Source: Monarcha castaneiventris obscurior (Eukaryota > Chordata > Aves > Passeriformes > Monarchidae). From it: a stretch of 64,000 bases of DNA. This document shows positions 38,108-53,000 of the stretch, piece by piece. The stretch's first letter is position 1, and the number at the start of each line of letters is the position of its first letter. The stretch is taken from positions 6,386,001-6,450,000 of the forward strand of contig JAMPIT010000174.1 in the NCBI GenBank assembly GCA_026261815.1, given 5' to 3'. Below the pieces are notes generated by a model. The model saw nothing but the letters and a program-made list of their open reading frames with translations, was not told where the DNA came from and made no database searches. Made by a program: the position numbers and the translations under genes.

Positions 38108-41100
38108 GTAAGGTCGGTCATTCTCTGTTCTGCTTTTTCTTGCCAGGACGCCTCTGCAATTGCCTTGAAAACATCTGTTTTCTGTGGAGTTACAAGAAAC
38201 ATCCACCTCCGCCACCACCTGCCAGGCTCCTGGGCTCTGCAATTTGGACTGTAAATCAACTGATCTAAGGCTGATGCCCAGAAATGACAACTTCACACCA
38301 GTATCCTCAGAGATCACAATAAATAAACATTTTTTAAAAGCTGCAGGTCTGCTCTCAAAGCTATCAGCCCTTGGATGCTCTGCAGCAGAGGCTGCAGCTT
38401 GCCACGCAGAGGGTGGATTCAGGTGCTGCTGATGGAGGACTGAAAGCCAGTCCGTTCCCCCTGAGGTGATGCTGGCCATGTAAAAAGTATTTCCTCTCTC
38501 CACAAGCGTCCACAGACTGCTACAGTGGCCACTCTTGCACTAGGTCAAGTACCATCAGGTTCAAATGAAACTCAAAGGATATGGTTAAATGCCATATGCA
38601 TAAGTAAAGGTTTAATGAGCTTCCTATTATTCCAGTGAAGTTCAAAATTTGCAAAGTGGATTTTTAAACTTCAAGGAGAGGTGCCCACTAGAGCCCACAC
38701 TACCAGCTGAAGCAGAACAACAGCAGCACCTGATGCATGGAGAGGCAAAGGCTGGGGCCACCCTGCCCTGTGCAATAGCCCTGCTCAGTTTAAATGCCAC
38801 CATTGTTCACAGTCACTTTTAATAAGCAATCACCAGCCAGGGAGCTAAGCTTCAGTAAACAGTAATTTTCAAATATTATTCATAAGTTGAAACACAGAAG
38901 TTGAAACTCAGCTTCCCCCCATTTTTTTTTCTTTTCCAAAATAGTCCTAGGTGCTGAGCACTCTCCAACAAGAAAACCTCATGGCAAAACACACTCTCAC
39001 CTTGTAATTACAGGAAAAATTGCAAGGGAAAAAAAACCAACAACCCCAAACCCTTTCAGTTCCATTTTTATGGCTATTACAGCTAAACTCAGGAAGGGAC
39101 ACAAACACCTTGGCTCTGCAGGGACTCAGAAGCAGCTGGTGCAGAGCAATTGGTCCTGCTGAAAGAGTCTGAAATCTGCTTTGCTGGAGCTGGGGATGGA
39201 AGCAGGGCAGGGGAGCGCAGGGCCCAGCTCAGAGGAGCGTCCATGGCAGCTCCTGTCTGGGACTGTGCAGGCGGAGACACGGGCACGGCAGCCTGGCTGC
39301 AGGAGCTCTGCTCATCCTCAACCTGCCCAGTATCTGCTTGCCATGGCCTCTTGCCCCCAGACCACACCAGGGATCTCCTGACCCCAACCCAACCCAGTCT
39401 GGCTTTCTGCTTTGTTTTTCACAATCAAATTACTTGTCCTGCGACTCTGAACACTTCTATGTATATACACAAAACAAAAAAAAAACCCCAAAACTAAGCC
39501 ACAATCAGATTTTGCTTGAATTTTGGTATGTGAAAGCCCCAGAGAGATGCATGTTCTCGGAGCATGCCTTCAGCTCTCATCCAGGGGACACTGCACTACC
39601 CAGCCTTTAAGGTTCATGTTTTGATTAATTCATGGACCAGCTCTCACAAAACTCCTCTGGAAGGCAGGGAAAGCTGACACTGCCTTTCTCCTGGGCAAGC
39701 AGCACCAGAAATGCGTTGGAAGGGATGCTAAGCTATGGCAGAAGGAAAAGATGAAGCATTTCACATGCTTTAACTACGCCAGCTGAAATGCATGCCAGTG
39801 CTCTAGCAAGGTGTGCAAGGGCAGATGGTGGACAGAGTTACACCATCAAGCTCTTGCCAGAGCACAAAAGGCAGCAGGCAAAGTCCCTTAAGGTTTCTTG
39901 AGGCATTAACTACTAAATATTAACCTTATATGCAAGCATGGACATTTTCTCTAATCAGCAGGACCACTGCCAAGGCCAAATACTAGACACAAATTGCATT
40001 CACTGACCATTGGAAGAAGAAAAGAAGTGCCTTTCCAAGAAGTAACTTTGCACCAATCTGAGAAAGGAAGGTGTAAATAAACGTCCCATAATCCCACCTT
40101 CTGGGGTGCCTTTTAAAAACAGAGAGATCTTTACCAGTATCCCCGAACAAGCTGTTCTCATTTCCCATCTTCCCAGAAGAAAGCTGTGGCACTTGGCTTT
40201 AGAGAGCAGAGAGCTTTAGTATCATCAATGCCACCGGAGATGTGACAAGGTGATCACATCCTCCTGCCTCACTGTTACTGCATCATTACACAAGACAGCC
40301 TTAGCAACAGATTTTCTCACAGAGAACTCAACAGCAAAACGACAAGACAACAACTGCCTCCCTAACCTTGGTTTTGTCTGTTCAGTTAATCACAGCTGCA
40401 TTTATACACCAAATATAATCTGCCTCTGACCATTCCTAAGCAACTATGCCCTCTACTTAGGGCTTGGTTTGTCAAATTGGTGCCTGAAAAGCTGAAAAAG
40501 ATCTTGCACAGGGCAGGAAGGAAAGTCCTTGCGTAGGTCCATGCAGCACTGATTCCATCAGCACATGTCCCTGTCCTGCCATGGACCACCCCAAACAGCC
40601 ACCCCAGGCAGAGCCAGTGGCTGCAGAGTAAGGCCGGGAACCACAGCTGTAAGTGCAGGTCCCCACCACAGCTTTTGAGATGGAAAGAGCTGAACTTTCT
40701 TTCAAATTACTTACCTATTCCTAGGATGAGAATTTCAGGGTAAAGCAGCTTGGGTTTGCTTTTTTGAAGAAAGCCTGCTACATCTGGTAACGTAATGCCT
40801 TTCCACCTACAGACAGACACTCATTTCTTTCCCATCTCTCTACTAGGAAACATCTGTTAGAGAAGTCAGGGAAAAGAATGAAAAGAGCCTGAAGTAGGGA
40901 AATTTCCATTCTTATACCCACTTCACTGTCTTCTTGTGGTGTGTCCTGCAGTAGGCACCAATGCACAAACCAGAGAAGGTGGTAAGAAAGACAGTAGCCA
41001 CAAGGTACAGTGGCATCCATGACAGCCTGACTTCCACAACCCCCATCACACTGCCCACCCACACCCACCGCAGCCCCTCATTCACGACTCAAAGAGCACA

Positions 41101-43996
41101 GCACACTCACCTAGAAGCACTAAAATTATAAATTACATTAATTTACTCCTTCTCTCAGCTCATGATCAGTTTTCCCCCCGATATTCTCTCTCACAGAAAT
41201 CTTTTGTGAAATACAGCCAGGAATACAGTAGCGAAGTGTCATCATAATTCAGAGATCTTACAGCAACCTCTTGTCAATGCTGTGTGATTCTGGCTCGCAG
41301 GTGACAAGGCCAAAGATGGTCTGTACTGTTAAAAACCCACGCTGGAGTTTCCCCTCGAGCCATAAAACCAGCAGAGTCACTTGAGCAGTATCTGTTCCAT
41401 TCCCTCCCCACCTCCTGGGGCTGGCACTGGCTTCCCACTGCACTGGGGTGAGGCCCAAGGGCCCCAGGGGACACCCCCACCGAGGCACAGCAGTCCAGGT
41501 CTGAGGCAGGCATGGTGACCAGGCTAGCAAGGCCTCTCCCTGGGGGAGCAGGGCACAACCCAAACCATGCTGGCTGGCAGTGGGGAAGACTTTTTGGCCA
41601 GACAGACACTTGTCTGCAAAAGGTGTGCTATGAACACACCTTTTGAAGGTTAAAACTGTCTTCCCCCTGGGTTCTCTCTTTTCACCATCGTTAAGAGCAA
41701 AGGATAAAAATACATCATTTTGACCATCTTTCCTAACCCAAAAAATGGTATTTTCATCTCCTATCACCCTTTCAGAAAATATACATCACATTAACATCCA
41801 GGTTTCTGTTTCCCTTGGGACACCCATTCCTTTCATTTTTCCATCCTACACTCACTTTTGCACAGTGCAAATAAATGTGACCAAAAAAAGTCCCCTGCAA
41901 TAAACTATTATTCTCTCCAGGACACCCCTGCACATGCTGGTTAAGGTGCTGACGACACATGGTACAAGGGTCGGCAGAATTGCTCCAACTACAAAACCCG
42001 CTGTGGAGAGAAAGCAAACAGCACAGGGGCAACTGATCCTGCACTCACTCTGCAATGCAGCACCTCACATCTGCAAGTTGATCCCAAATTTTCTTCCATT
42101 AGCAACCAGCCCTCACACAAGCTTTTTTTAGATGAAACAACATGAATATACCACACAAGGATTTAACACACCAAGCCGCCTGGCTCTTTTATGTGAGAGT
42201 AGAAAACAACATTTAAAGTTCTGCTACAGAAGTCAGCTTGAGATCAGTCTCTCCCACCAGTACAGTCTGTCCCACACACGTAAGAAACAAGTGTTAGGAA
42301 AAGCCCAAGGCAGAACCAGTCTAAGCAGAAGCAGGAAACAAACCTCAGAAGGAAATGCCAAAGAGAAATGGGAACCAGTGTTTCTCAAGTTGCTAGAGTT
42401 TTAATCAATGTTAAAAAACAAAGCACAAAAGAGAAAATCCCAAACCTGGCTGTCAACTCCAAGGACCTGGCTTCCTTGAACTTTTTCCTCAATAGCCAAA
42501 TTCAATGGAAGTCTTTCCTTATTTCCCACATTTTATTTACTATTTCATTTGTTTTTAGGAAGCCCTTTTCTTTGCATAGCAAATCAGCTGTGTTATTAAC
42601 ACTATGCTCATCAACAAAGTCCAAGTGTCCTATAAAGTACATTAATGGAAGTCAGCAAAATCTGACAACACCACAGATTTTTACTTTTCTGTAATTAGTC
42701 CTCTTAATTAAAATATTAATTCCATAGTGAGTAAGGCCAGGATCAGCATCATCTTCTAACATATTATTAGACCAGTTTTGCTGAGAAGGAATCGTATTAA
42801 TAATTTTTTACACTGGTGGAGTAACTGTTCAACCACAGGTATACACCAATGATTCAGCAGTAACATGATGTTGTTTCTCAAAGCACCATTTGCATTAATA
42901 ACATTCTTTCTCAGTAGCATATTTACAATACAATATTGCTCTCTTCATTTAATTTACAAAACCCTTCATGAACAGCAAGAATTAGTTCTGCAGATCCTGT
43001 CTCATCACCTGCTGCAGCAATATATATGATTTGTATTCCCTGAAGTCACCTACTACCAACTCCACACTCCCTGCCTGGCCTTAGCAGGCCTCCCAACTGC
43101 CCTGAACTGGCAGCTTCTTGCCCCCTTCTCCCTTTTCCCCCTCCATTTCCAGGATGTGGATGCTCCCATACAAGCAGCACAGGTACAACAAAGATTCCAT
43201 CAAAGCAATTTCTTTACCAAGAATGAGGCATACAAAGATTTCCTCATTTTTTTACTAGGGAGTCTTGCCTTTTATCAAAACTACAGTCAAAAGCCTTACT
43301 TAGAGGGCTTCTTATTCCAAGTCCAAAAGCTCTGCAGGCTGGAGTGCATTCTTGGAGTCCTTGGGCACTTCCACACCAATGCCAGAGTGGCTGTGTGGAA
43401 ACACAGAGAAACTCCTCTGCTCCACATGTTCCTTCCACTAAGGAATGGTGGGGCTGCAGAAAGGCAGTGGCTGGGACCAACATCATAGCTTGGGCTCCTT
43501 CTTACTCACAGAGTTCTCTCTCACTCCTCTCTTCTTCAGGATTTTCTAGGATCACTCCCCAGCTGTATGAAAGACGTCTTAGCCCTCAGCCCCAGCATTA
43601 TAAAAGAACAAAAAAAGCCAATCCCATTTGCACATTTAAGAGAAACCCCAGCTCTGTTACTGCTCCTCTGTGGCTGCTGCCAGCCCTTCCACACGTCCCA
43701 CTTTTACTCTTTCCTCCTTGGGGCCTGCAGCCTTCCCAGGGATCACTAAGATGCTTCAGTGGTCACGGGCAGCCCCCACAAAGATGTTCAGCTCGACCAC
43801 AAATACCATACTGGCAGCAACACTCCTTCACTCTCCAGAAGATCATCCACCTCACTGGTCTCACAATTTCCTATGTCTCCATGTGCACTCAAAGACAAAA
43901 AATCACACAAATTATTTTGTTGGAGGGGTTTTTTTTGTAAAGGCTTCATTTTTTGCTGCCCATCAGCACTGTCTCAGCATATTGCACAATGTTTTC
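38108..43996. other. Intergenic region between the GC island and the ERGIC2 3' end
   Basis: No gene, RNA gene or repeat family was recognised. Several open frames around 43.15-44.07 kb on the + strand have no similarity I know, and their amino-acid composition looks like translated non-coding DNA. They lie antisense to the presumed ERGIC2 3' UTR. A minus-strand AATAAA (TTTATT at 42532-42537) offers a distal polyadenylation signal for ERGIC2. Confidence 0.55.
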
Positions 43997-44050
43997 TTTA
44001 TTACAAAAAAGTCTGTATCAGGCAGGAAGAAAGAAAATTTTCTCAGGAGG
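43997..44050 (-). other. ERGIC2: ERGIC2 3' UTR, minimum extent
   Basis: The first minus-strand AATAAA after the stop codon is at 44002-43997, only about 50 nt beyond it, which would give a very short 3' UTR. Another candidate signal lies about 1.5 kb further on (42537-42532). Which one is used cannot be told from sequence. Confidence 0.4.
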
Positions 44051-47000
44051 CTAATGTGTACTATTTTCTGTAATTAGAGGTAAGTGGTTGATTGTGTGGC
44101 CATCAGGAAGTGGGACCTAGTGAAAAAAAAACCAAGGTGTTATTAATGGCTTGACCAGACACAGAATCTCCACCCTCCCTCCTCAAAAACACACACTTCT
44201 TTATTCTTGAGCATTTCCTGGATGCATTTTACCTGGCCTCTCATATAAATATTATACAAATTTGGTTGCCTTCCTTCCTCTCTTCTCACTCACATAACCT
44301 TGCCAGCTGGCAAACTTCAACCAAATCTGAGAGAAAGGCAGAGGTCTCAAAGGATAACTACAGGCTTAAATGGGAAAAATATAATATAAAATCAAGTAGT
44401 TGCTAGAGAAGCAATTCTGTTATTGCCTAATGAAGGGAAAGGTGAAGGAACATCACTGAGCTCCTGCAACACACAGTGCCTCTTTTTCAGTGTGCAGGCC
44501 AAGCAAAAGGATATGTGAAACCAAAATCAGGACAAGAAGACCGACCAGGCCTGGGAAACGTGTAATTTTGGAGCAATATGAAAATAATAAGACTGTAATA
44601 AGGACAATGAAGGGAATATAGGACATCTAAGAGACTCAGCTGCATTAATTCAGTTTGTTAGAGAACTGCTTCATTACATTTTAGGTTTTCCAACTATTTC
44701 TAAACGCTGTTGAATCTCTGCTCATGTGCATGTCAAGGGGAGGGTTTATTGCAAATATCTTAAATTCTCCTGGGACCAAGACCCAAAGTTGCCCTTATCA
44801 TCCATCCTCAGCTATACCACTTAGAGAAATACTTAGAGGAAGTTTTCCTTACCGATGTGGATCTGTAAGAGCCCAGTCTAAAACGGCAAAAAATAATTTC
44901 TGCAACAAATCTTCCAACACCATGTAAAATTCCTGCAATGTCAAACAACATTTAAATTGTCACCAGTAGTAAAAATGTATTATTTATGGAAGCATTACAA
45001 CAAAGCTATACACCATACTTACACAGGACACGGTGCACTAAACCCATACATAAAGCACTGAGAAATTAACACAAAGAAAGGAAATTTCAAGGGCAGGGCA
45101 GGGGAGAATTCTAACATTCTGAAATGCATCGAGAAAGCAGAGCTCCTAAGTAAACGTAATTCCCTCTGCCAGCTTTCATGGGTGAAAATCCATTGCGAGG
45201 GACAGACATATCTACTTTGAAAAGCAGCTTTTAGTTCGAAGTCTCTTTACTGAGCTCTCTTCCAATGAGAGCCAAGGAAAGAAATAACTTGTAATCCAGA
45301 GATCCTGTTATGTCTTGACCAGAAAGCGAATTCTGCCTTTTCAACTTAGTTTATTTTCTTTGATGAAGCAAATCCAGCAGTAAATTGATAAGGAAAACTT
45401 TCCCAATCAGGTTTGGGAATTCAGATGGAAATTTCATCTCCACTTTTGTCACTGATTTAATTACTGGATCCCAACTACAGGAAATACAAAGAATATCAGT
45501 ATGTGTGTGTGTGTATTTATACATAGATATCTATATATCTATAAAGAGATACAGTCTTGCTCTTCCAGAAGTAAATAAACTATGCTATAGTTCCCAAAAA
45601 GGAAACAGAAGGCCCTCAGAACACCAGAAATGCCATACTGGGACACCAAAACTGAGTAGCTTTCATGACACATTTCAACGCACACAAATGAGCATTTTGT
45701 CTTAAACCTGCTAAGAGGACGCCCCTGTAATTTATCCACAGCAATCACCATGATTAAAAAAAAGAAATGTGATACAACTTAAGAAGGAAGGCACTGATAA
45801 TCACCTGTAGTTGAAAAAATTCCCCCAATAATGCCACAGAGCCTCACTAAGAACTGCCAAAAAGGCATGTGTTCTTCTGTCACTGTCACCATAAGTGAAC
45901 TGATGTCGTATTTCATGAATATTCCTGACACCCCATGGCTGCCAGCTGCATGGTTAATTACTCTTTCCTGAAAGAAAAGACAGAAACACTTGTTAGTCAC
46001 ACTTGTTAATTAGTCACAAGAAAACCAGTCTTACAAGATGGGATGACAAAGAGTTATTTAATCAGAGTTAGCAATGAACAGAAGAACAGAGAATATCAAG
46101 GTCACTTTGACCAGCACCTTCTACAAAGTCAAACACCATGAAGCAGAAATTTATTTTCCTGGTCACTGGTCTGCTGTGCTGCCTATCAATATTCACTATT
46201 GTGCTTTGGTACTATTCTCTCAAGACTTGCTCACACGGTCCTTTAAACAAGGATTTTTATAACTGGATTGGTGTTGGTACCTATGAGGATAGGCCACAGT
46301 CTCAGCCAAGGCTGCTGAACTCGGGCAAGTGCACTGGTGTAACACTTGCCACAACTCTTCCTACTTTACCAGCTACTATCAATCACTTAACTCAGGGTGA
46401 AACCTTCATGAGATTTAAGTTGTTGAAAAACCTTAGCAATGGCAGAATCCCCAAAGGGTTTATATAAATCATAGAATACCAGGCTGGAAAGCACCTCAAG
46501 GAACATCTGGTCCAACATTTCTTGGCAAAAGCCTCTTTTCAAACCTTTTGTCAGTTATGTCATATCAGACAACAGTCACACAGCAAGAAATACATCTCAA
46601 TAAATAAATAAACATCCCAAACTCGCTGTAACTACCAGGCACCTCAGTCCTAATCTGAGAAATTTCTAGTTTATTTTCATTTGCCCAAAATCTCAAACCA
46701 AAAGACACCAAAGAGGAGAGCGTGGCTGCTATAAATACCTACTTTTTAAAAATGGTTTCAGGAGACAGCACCTCAACACAAGCTTCTTTCGAAAGTTTGC
46801 TGTCATTTTGTTGTTACTGAAAAGTGTTGATAAATGTACTGCCAGTAAGTCTGGCTGAAAATATATAAGGACAGCAGAAAAGAACATAACTGACTGAAGA
46901 CAAACTCAGCCATGCCTAAGCTAGGAAGAACTCAGAAGACAAGATAAGCAAGACTGAACAGAAAAGCAATGTATCACAGCTCCATTTCACTGTAGATTTA

Positions 47001-50000
47001 ACAGTCTGTGCTCAAAAAGCATGCAGAATATAATACAAAATAAAAAGCAGAATACCACTTTGGTAAGTACAGATTAGGCAACTTCTTCAGTTAGCTAATA
47101 CTGTCATAAACCATACTGCTTTTAATGCTACCACACCAAAGTTAAAAGGATGTCAAAATAATGTATCAGTAATGATAACAGGTCCCAAAAACTTTGCAAT
47201 GGCTAAATAACTAAACAAACCAATAGAGAATGCTTTTCATATTACAAAGCATGACAACTGACAGCATTTGGAGATGCATGATCAGTCATACTAAAAAGGA
47301 AGAGAAGACTGTAAGTAGCTAAACAGAACCTTGCCACTGGCAAAGGAGAAAACTATTTTTTGTTTGCTTTTCCTCTGTTATTTTCCTAAGCTTTACTGGT
47401 CTTTTGAGGTCAAATGGTGAAAAAAGCATATGAAGTTAAAGAGAACACACAAAACTCCACCCTTAAAAGAAACAGAATTCTTCTTCTGCAAACCATTTTG
47501 ATCTGCTTCCAGCTTCTACTGCTGCAGAAGATTTAACTTTTGATTGCTATAATCTACTGAATATAATCTACTGAAAATAACTAACCTTGCATCAGATAGC
47601 TAGGTGAAGCCTTGCTAGAATTAAATCTTTTTAACATAGATAACTACAGTACCTCAAACATCAAGAAGAGTGGAGAAGATTTGGCCCACACCTCTCAAAC
47701 TCTGCCCACCGCTGGCAATTAAACCTCACTGCATTCAAGTTCTAGCCGTGGCCATCTGACCACCTTTTTCCATGTCTGCATATGTGCCTACTCTTAGAAA
47801 ATAATGCACCAAGGTGTTCAGTGAATAGCTGTTCTTAGTGACCTTTCCCAGCTCATCTAATAGGAGTATTTGGTTCTCTAAGATTAAACACAAACAAGCT
47901 TTGGAGGCAACAGGGTTGCCAAATGAGGCAGCAAGAGCAAACAAGTACATAATGCCACTTTACCTCCATTATTCACAGGCTTTTCTCCCAAGCAAGCTGT
48001 GGTTGTAGCAACTCCCATAAAAATACATCCCCACAAAAAACTGAAGAGCCAGCTTAGATTGGACACTTAATTGACAGAACCATCATTACACAGGAAGAGA
48101 GAAAAACTGAATACAAGATTAAAAAAAAGAATAACGTCTAAGATAAGCTGCTGACTGACATCCAGAGGTTCAAGGAATGCCTTAGTTGTTGCAGATTGTG
48201 CAAAGAAAACACAAAGCAGATTGCTAAACCAGGAGGAGGTGGAAATATACTGCATTATGAAATTCCTCTTCCTTCTCTCTTTAGTCCAGAGCTTTCATGA
48301 GTTTTGGAGCAAGCCTTTCCCTTCAGTGGCCTGCATGTCCGAAGTTGAACACCAAGACATCACCTCTACCCTACTTCCCCTACCTCTGTATTTTCAGAAG
48401 CACAACATGGAATTGTAAGGACATAAAAAATCCTTCTCCCTTGGAGAACATCATAAGCTGCAATACAGTGAACTGCTCTCCTACTAATCCCCACATTTTC
48501 ATTCAACCCAATGCTTTCTTCTCACTTAATCTGTCATTTTTAATTAAACTTTTCACGAAGATTTTTTTCTTTGGCTTTTGAATAGAAGATGAAAACAGAG
48601 TTCAATCTCTGAAAATAAGACATGTAGCCAGTACACCCAAGGCTTTTTTCCTATTCACAGCAGTCTTTAAGATTACTACTTTATGATATATACTATGCTC
48701 CATTAACTACCTTTGTTATGGATTCATAATTAACAGCCTTTCAAAACCCAGAAGTGGAAGTTCTCTAGTCTTGAGTCATTCAATTTGGTGGTTCAACAAA
48801 GGTTAAAAGACAGCTGAGACACTTACTGTGTGATCAGTTTTTTCACACAAACTACCTCTGTTTCCATTTCTTACACTCCACAACCAAGTTCATGATATTC
48901 AAGTGAACTGCATCTTTTTGTTTGCTTCCCACATGGATAAAAAGCTAAAGGTAAATTAAATATTTGTAAAGCTACACACTAGGTTACAGACCTAAAACTT
49001 GGAGGATTTCACCACCACCACTATTATCATCCAGTGAAGTGGAAATTACTGTCTATTTATCATTAATTCTAATATCAGACTCCAGATCTACAGGTGTAAA
49101 ACATTAACAGAAGTTTGCATGTGTCACCAAGCATATATATATGTATTTTACCATCACTGCTGTATGATTTACAGATAAATCTAGTGTACTAGAATGTTCT
49201 ACAAATTGACTCTTCATGCTAGAGTACTATTCAAAACTTTCACATTTGAACTTTTGTTATGAACAATCACTTGTCGATTTTTTATCTCCATGTTTCTTTA
49301 CTTTCTTCTACTTACCCTTTCTGTTACTGAAAATTGATGAGTTTCTGCTGAAATTTTGTATGTATGGAGTTTGGTTGGCACAACTGTGATAAAATATTGG
49401 AACATCTGATTGTCTAGAATAAAAAAAAACCTTACTGTTGAATCAAGAACAGAGTCAAAGGCCATCTGAGATATTCACAAATAAATCAAAGAAATAATAA
49501 ATCAGCTAAGCCATTTGCACTAGGCACATTCTTCAGGGAATGCCAGGACTGCCAAAACTACTTCAGCACCATCTGCACAAACAAAGTTAGTTTCCATGGA
49601 AAAGACACATGCCCCATTTATACTTAGAAATTGACATTTTTCCCATTTAATGAAAAGACTGATTATGGTCTGGCCACTCAAAGCTTCAAAGGAAATTCAC
49701 AGGTAGTGTTTTCCAGGGCACTAGAACAAGTTTCACACTGTCACACGTTTCGTGATACATACGTATCTCACAGAGGTCTGAATAAATTTTAACCACTGAA
49801 TTGTATCTACAGTGCTGGAAGTCCCTCTAAACTGGTTACAGCTTTTCAGTCAATTACACTTCTAGAGAATTCTTCTAGAGCCACCAGCATTCTAATGCAC
49901 TTGATTCCTCTGTCTTTGTGCAATTCTCTAAGGGAACAAACACCAGTGACTGTCAGCTACATGAAACCATTCTGGCAGTAACAGCCAAGGAACTGGCTGG

Positions 50001-53000
50001 CTTTGAGATAACAGCAACTGCAGAAGGTTCTGGGCTTCACTCTCACAGGGAATGCCAGGGATGGGACGAGGCAGATTACTACTCTCCTTTATTTACACAT
50101 GAGGAAACAAAGTGCTACACAAACCCATCCTGTAGTAGTCTCACAAAATACACTGTGGAAGGGACAAACCAAATACAGGACTAGAGTCCAAGACTCCTGG
50201 TGCTATTTTTTAAACCAAATCAGGCTTATTTTTCCCCATTATGACAACACTCAGATCTATGGTTCTCCACTGTAACATACTGCTACAATGGAGTCAGACA
50301 CAGTGTAACTTCAACATAACACCTAGAAAGAACCACAAATTGCCTTCAGGGGAACAGCACAGAACAGCAATGCAGATATTAGAAAAAAATGGCCATTTAA
50401 GATGTCACATACGTAACTGAACAGGGCATTGCTCACTACCAAATGTAGCCTGACATGCTGCTTGTCAGTCACAACATTCATGAAAAATGATAATACTTTA
50501 AATGCAACTATTGGAAAACCCCAGAAAGCAAGATGCTTTTTTAAACACACAACACTTACGATCTGATGCAATTTTTTCTGTTCCATCCAAAGGATTAATA
50601 ATTCCTGGAATTAGCTCTCCAAATGACAAATGATCTATTCTATGGGAGAAGTTATAGGCTGAAAGACAATATAGAGAAATGAAGCATTTTTAAACTATGA
50701 GTTTCTCTGCTTACAGAATAAGATGCACCCCTTTCTGACACAGAAATATTCTGATCAATGCATTTACCAAACATCACTGTACACATCATTGGATCTACCC
50801 ACATTTCAAAGAAAACTCAAATCCAAAATATTTAACAAAAAAGTTAAATTGCTCTAGAAAAGAGCTTCTAAACCAAATTGTAACTATATTTGAATCAATG
50901 GTGGAGCTGAACAGAGTTATAATTTTGTAACAGGGAATTTCTAGTTGGCCAAATACTTGCATTATTCTACAGTTCAGGTTCTTGTAAGCAATTGCATTAA
51001 AAAGATTAAAATTTCCTAAATCAAACGTGCAGAAGAAATATGAGGCAGTTTCCAAGTTACTACACTGCCTATTTTGCAGGTACTTAAGACCTATAAAATT
51101 TTTAAAACTGTGTTAACATTAACTCGTGGGCAGACTTTTGGAGGCTTAACCAACCACAGCTGGTTTAACCAAGTTAATTTTTCACAGTAAATCACCTTTG
51201 CTGCACATTAAGTAAGACAGCAACACACATTTAATATCTAGACTCATAGTCCAAAAATTAAGTTTCTAAGGACAAAGGTCAAAAATTTTAACCTTTTAAA
51301 ATGGTCTTCAAGGAAAGAGGTAGTTTGGACTGAAATACAGGAGTTTTATATGGTATCTATGTTACAACAAAGAACATCAGAAATTCCAGTGTTACCATTA
51401 CTATAGAAGCAACCTAAAGATAATCCTAATAGTGTTAAATGTATGAAAGAAAGTTGTTACTGAATCAGACCACTGCAAAGAATATTCTTCACTTTTTTTT
51501 TTTTGGAATGCAATTGCACAGCTAGAACATCTTTAAAACAGCAACCTAACGTGAACTAGGAGAGAGCAGTCTGACTAAAATGATACGTTGGTATGGAGAT
51601 GACAGAAGGAACTTACACTCATGGCTTACAAGGGCTGCCAAGTGTGCATGGCCTCGGGGGTGTGGTATTGCCCTGAAGAAAGAAACAAGTATTTTATGAA
51701 TCCACACAGGACAATGCAGAAAAATTACCTTTCCACCTCTACGTCAATAAATACTTTATAAAACATGTACATATGCACATATGTATAAGATAACACATAT
51801 GTAACACACATAGATATACACGTTTTAAAAACTGGTATCTACTGTATATATCTAGATAAAACCAAAATATGACACTTTTATTAGTGTCAAGTACAGACAG
51901 ACTGAATAGTAAGGTCAGGAATCTTAGACTCACAAAAACCCTCTTACACAAAATTAGTGTCCTGCATTTTCAGAAATACCCAAAACACATCAAGTGACTG
52001 TGCTTTTGGAAGAGTCACCAAGTCCTACTACATGAAAAGCTGCAGAACTGCTCAAATCACTAACGAAAGTTTGACCATATTTGTTCTATGAGTAAGCAAG
52101 TTAACTGCACTCTGTATTTGCTCTCTGACAAAGCAATTTTCAAGCGTTTCCATCCTGTAAAACACTGGAATTCATGACTACATTACACGCAGCAATGCAC
52201 TGCACAGTTTCAGTAATTTATGAAGAAAATTAACTGTGCAAGAAAAGGTATTATATGGAAAAAAATACCAAGCATGAGTACAGAAGGGTCAGTAAAACCC
52301 AGTCATTAACAGAAGTGTAAAAGCACACACACATATATATATACATGCACTATATAGAATGAAGAAGTCAAGGGATTATTTTCAGGAATTGAACAGAACA
52401 TACTTGCCCACAGTTATGTGAAAGTTCCCTGCCACTTTATTGACATAGAGATGACCATGAATTCTGCATGCATCTGGAGACTGTAATGAATTATCTTCCC
52501 TGTTTAAATAAAAACAACATTGAAAGTACTTGAGAATATTCACTATCTAGCAGAAATAACAGTAAGTACAGTAAGATCTCTTTTTCCTAGCATAAAGATC
52601 CAGCATTATCATCTACCTGTCCTTACCGTATTCTGGAATTATAGCAAAGATGGCAGAAGGGAGGGAAACTAGTAAAGACCAGTTTGATGAAACCAAGGAG
52701 CTTTCATTCATACTTGTATTCAGAGATCTGGCCTACAACACTGGCTTATGATATCTGAACACATGAACAGAAAATATTAGACCATAAGTATATCTGCCCC
52801 AAGGATTTTTATTTTCCCACTTCCTTCTACCAAAAATGGCTCCTTGGGAAAATTTTAATGCTACAATGAACAAAACCAAATACATTTTCGTCACATTAAC
52901 AACACTATAAGCAAGAAGAGCTGTCAACATTTATTTTTTACAAAAGCTTCCATTCCCCACTCATGTTGTGATGTCCACAACAGAGAATGTATTTCCAAAT

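Noticed and set aside
37273..38503. Open frames of 193 (+) and 189 (-) codons across the GC island
   Set aside because: They have GC-driven composition and overlap on opposite strands, and no homology was recognised. The island is kept as a possible regulatory feature, not as a coding gene.
43156..44077. Cluster of + strand open frames (110, 198, 135 and 104 codons)
   Set aside because: They overlap in different frames, show no recognisable family, and lie antisense to the ERGIC2 terminal exon and 3' UTR.
52395..52410. Apparent GC-AG donor (GTGG|GCAAGT) at the end of the ERGIC2 exon 52499-52404
   Set aside because: Using it puts the next exon out of frame. Two bases further on GGCAA|GTATG is a normal GT donor and restores the conserved VGKAIPHP reading.
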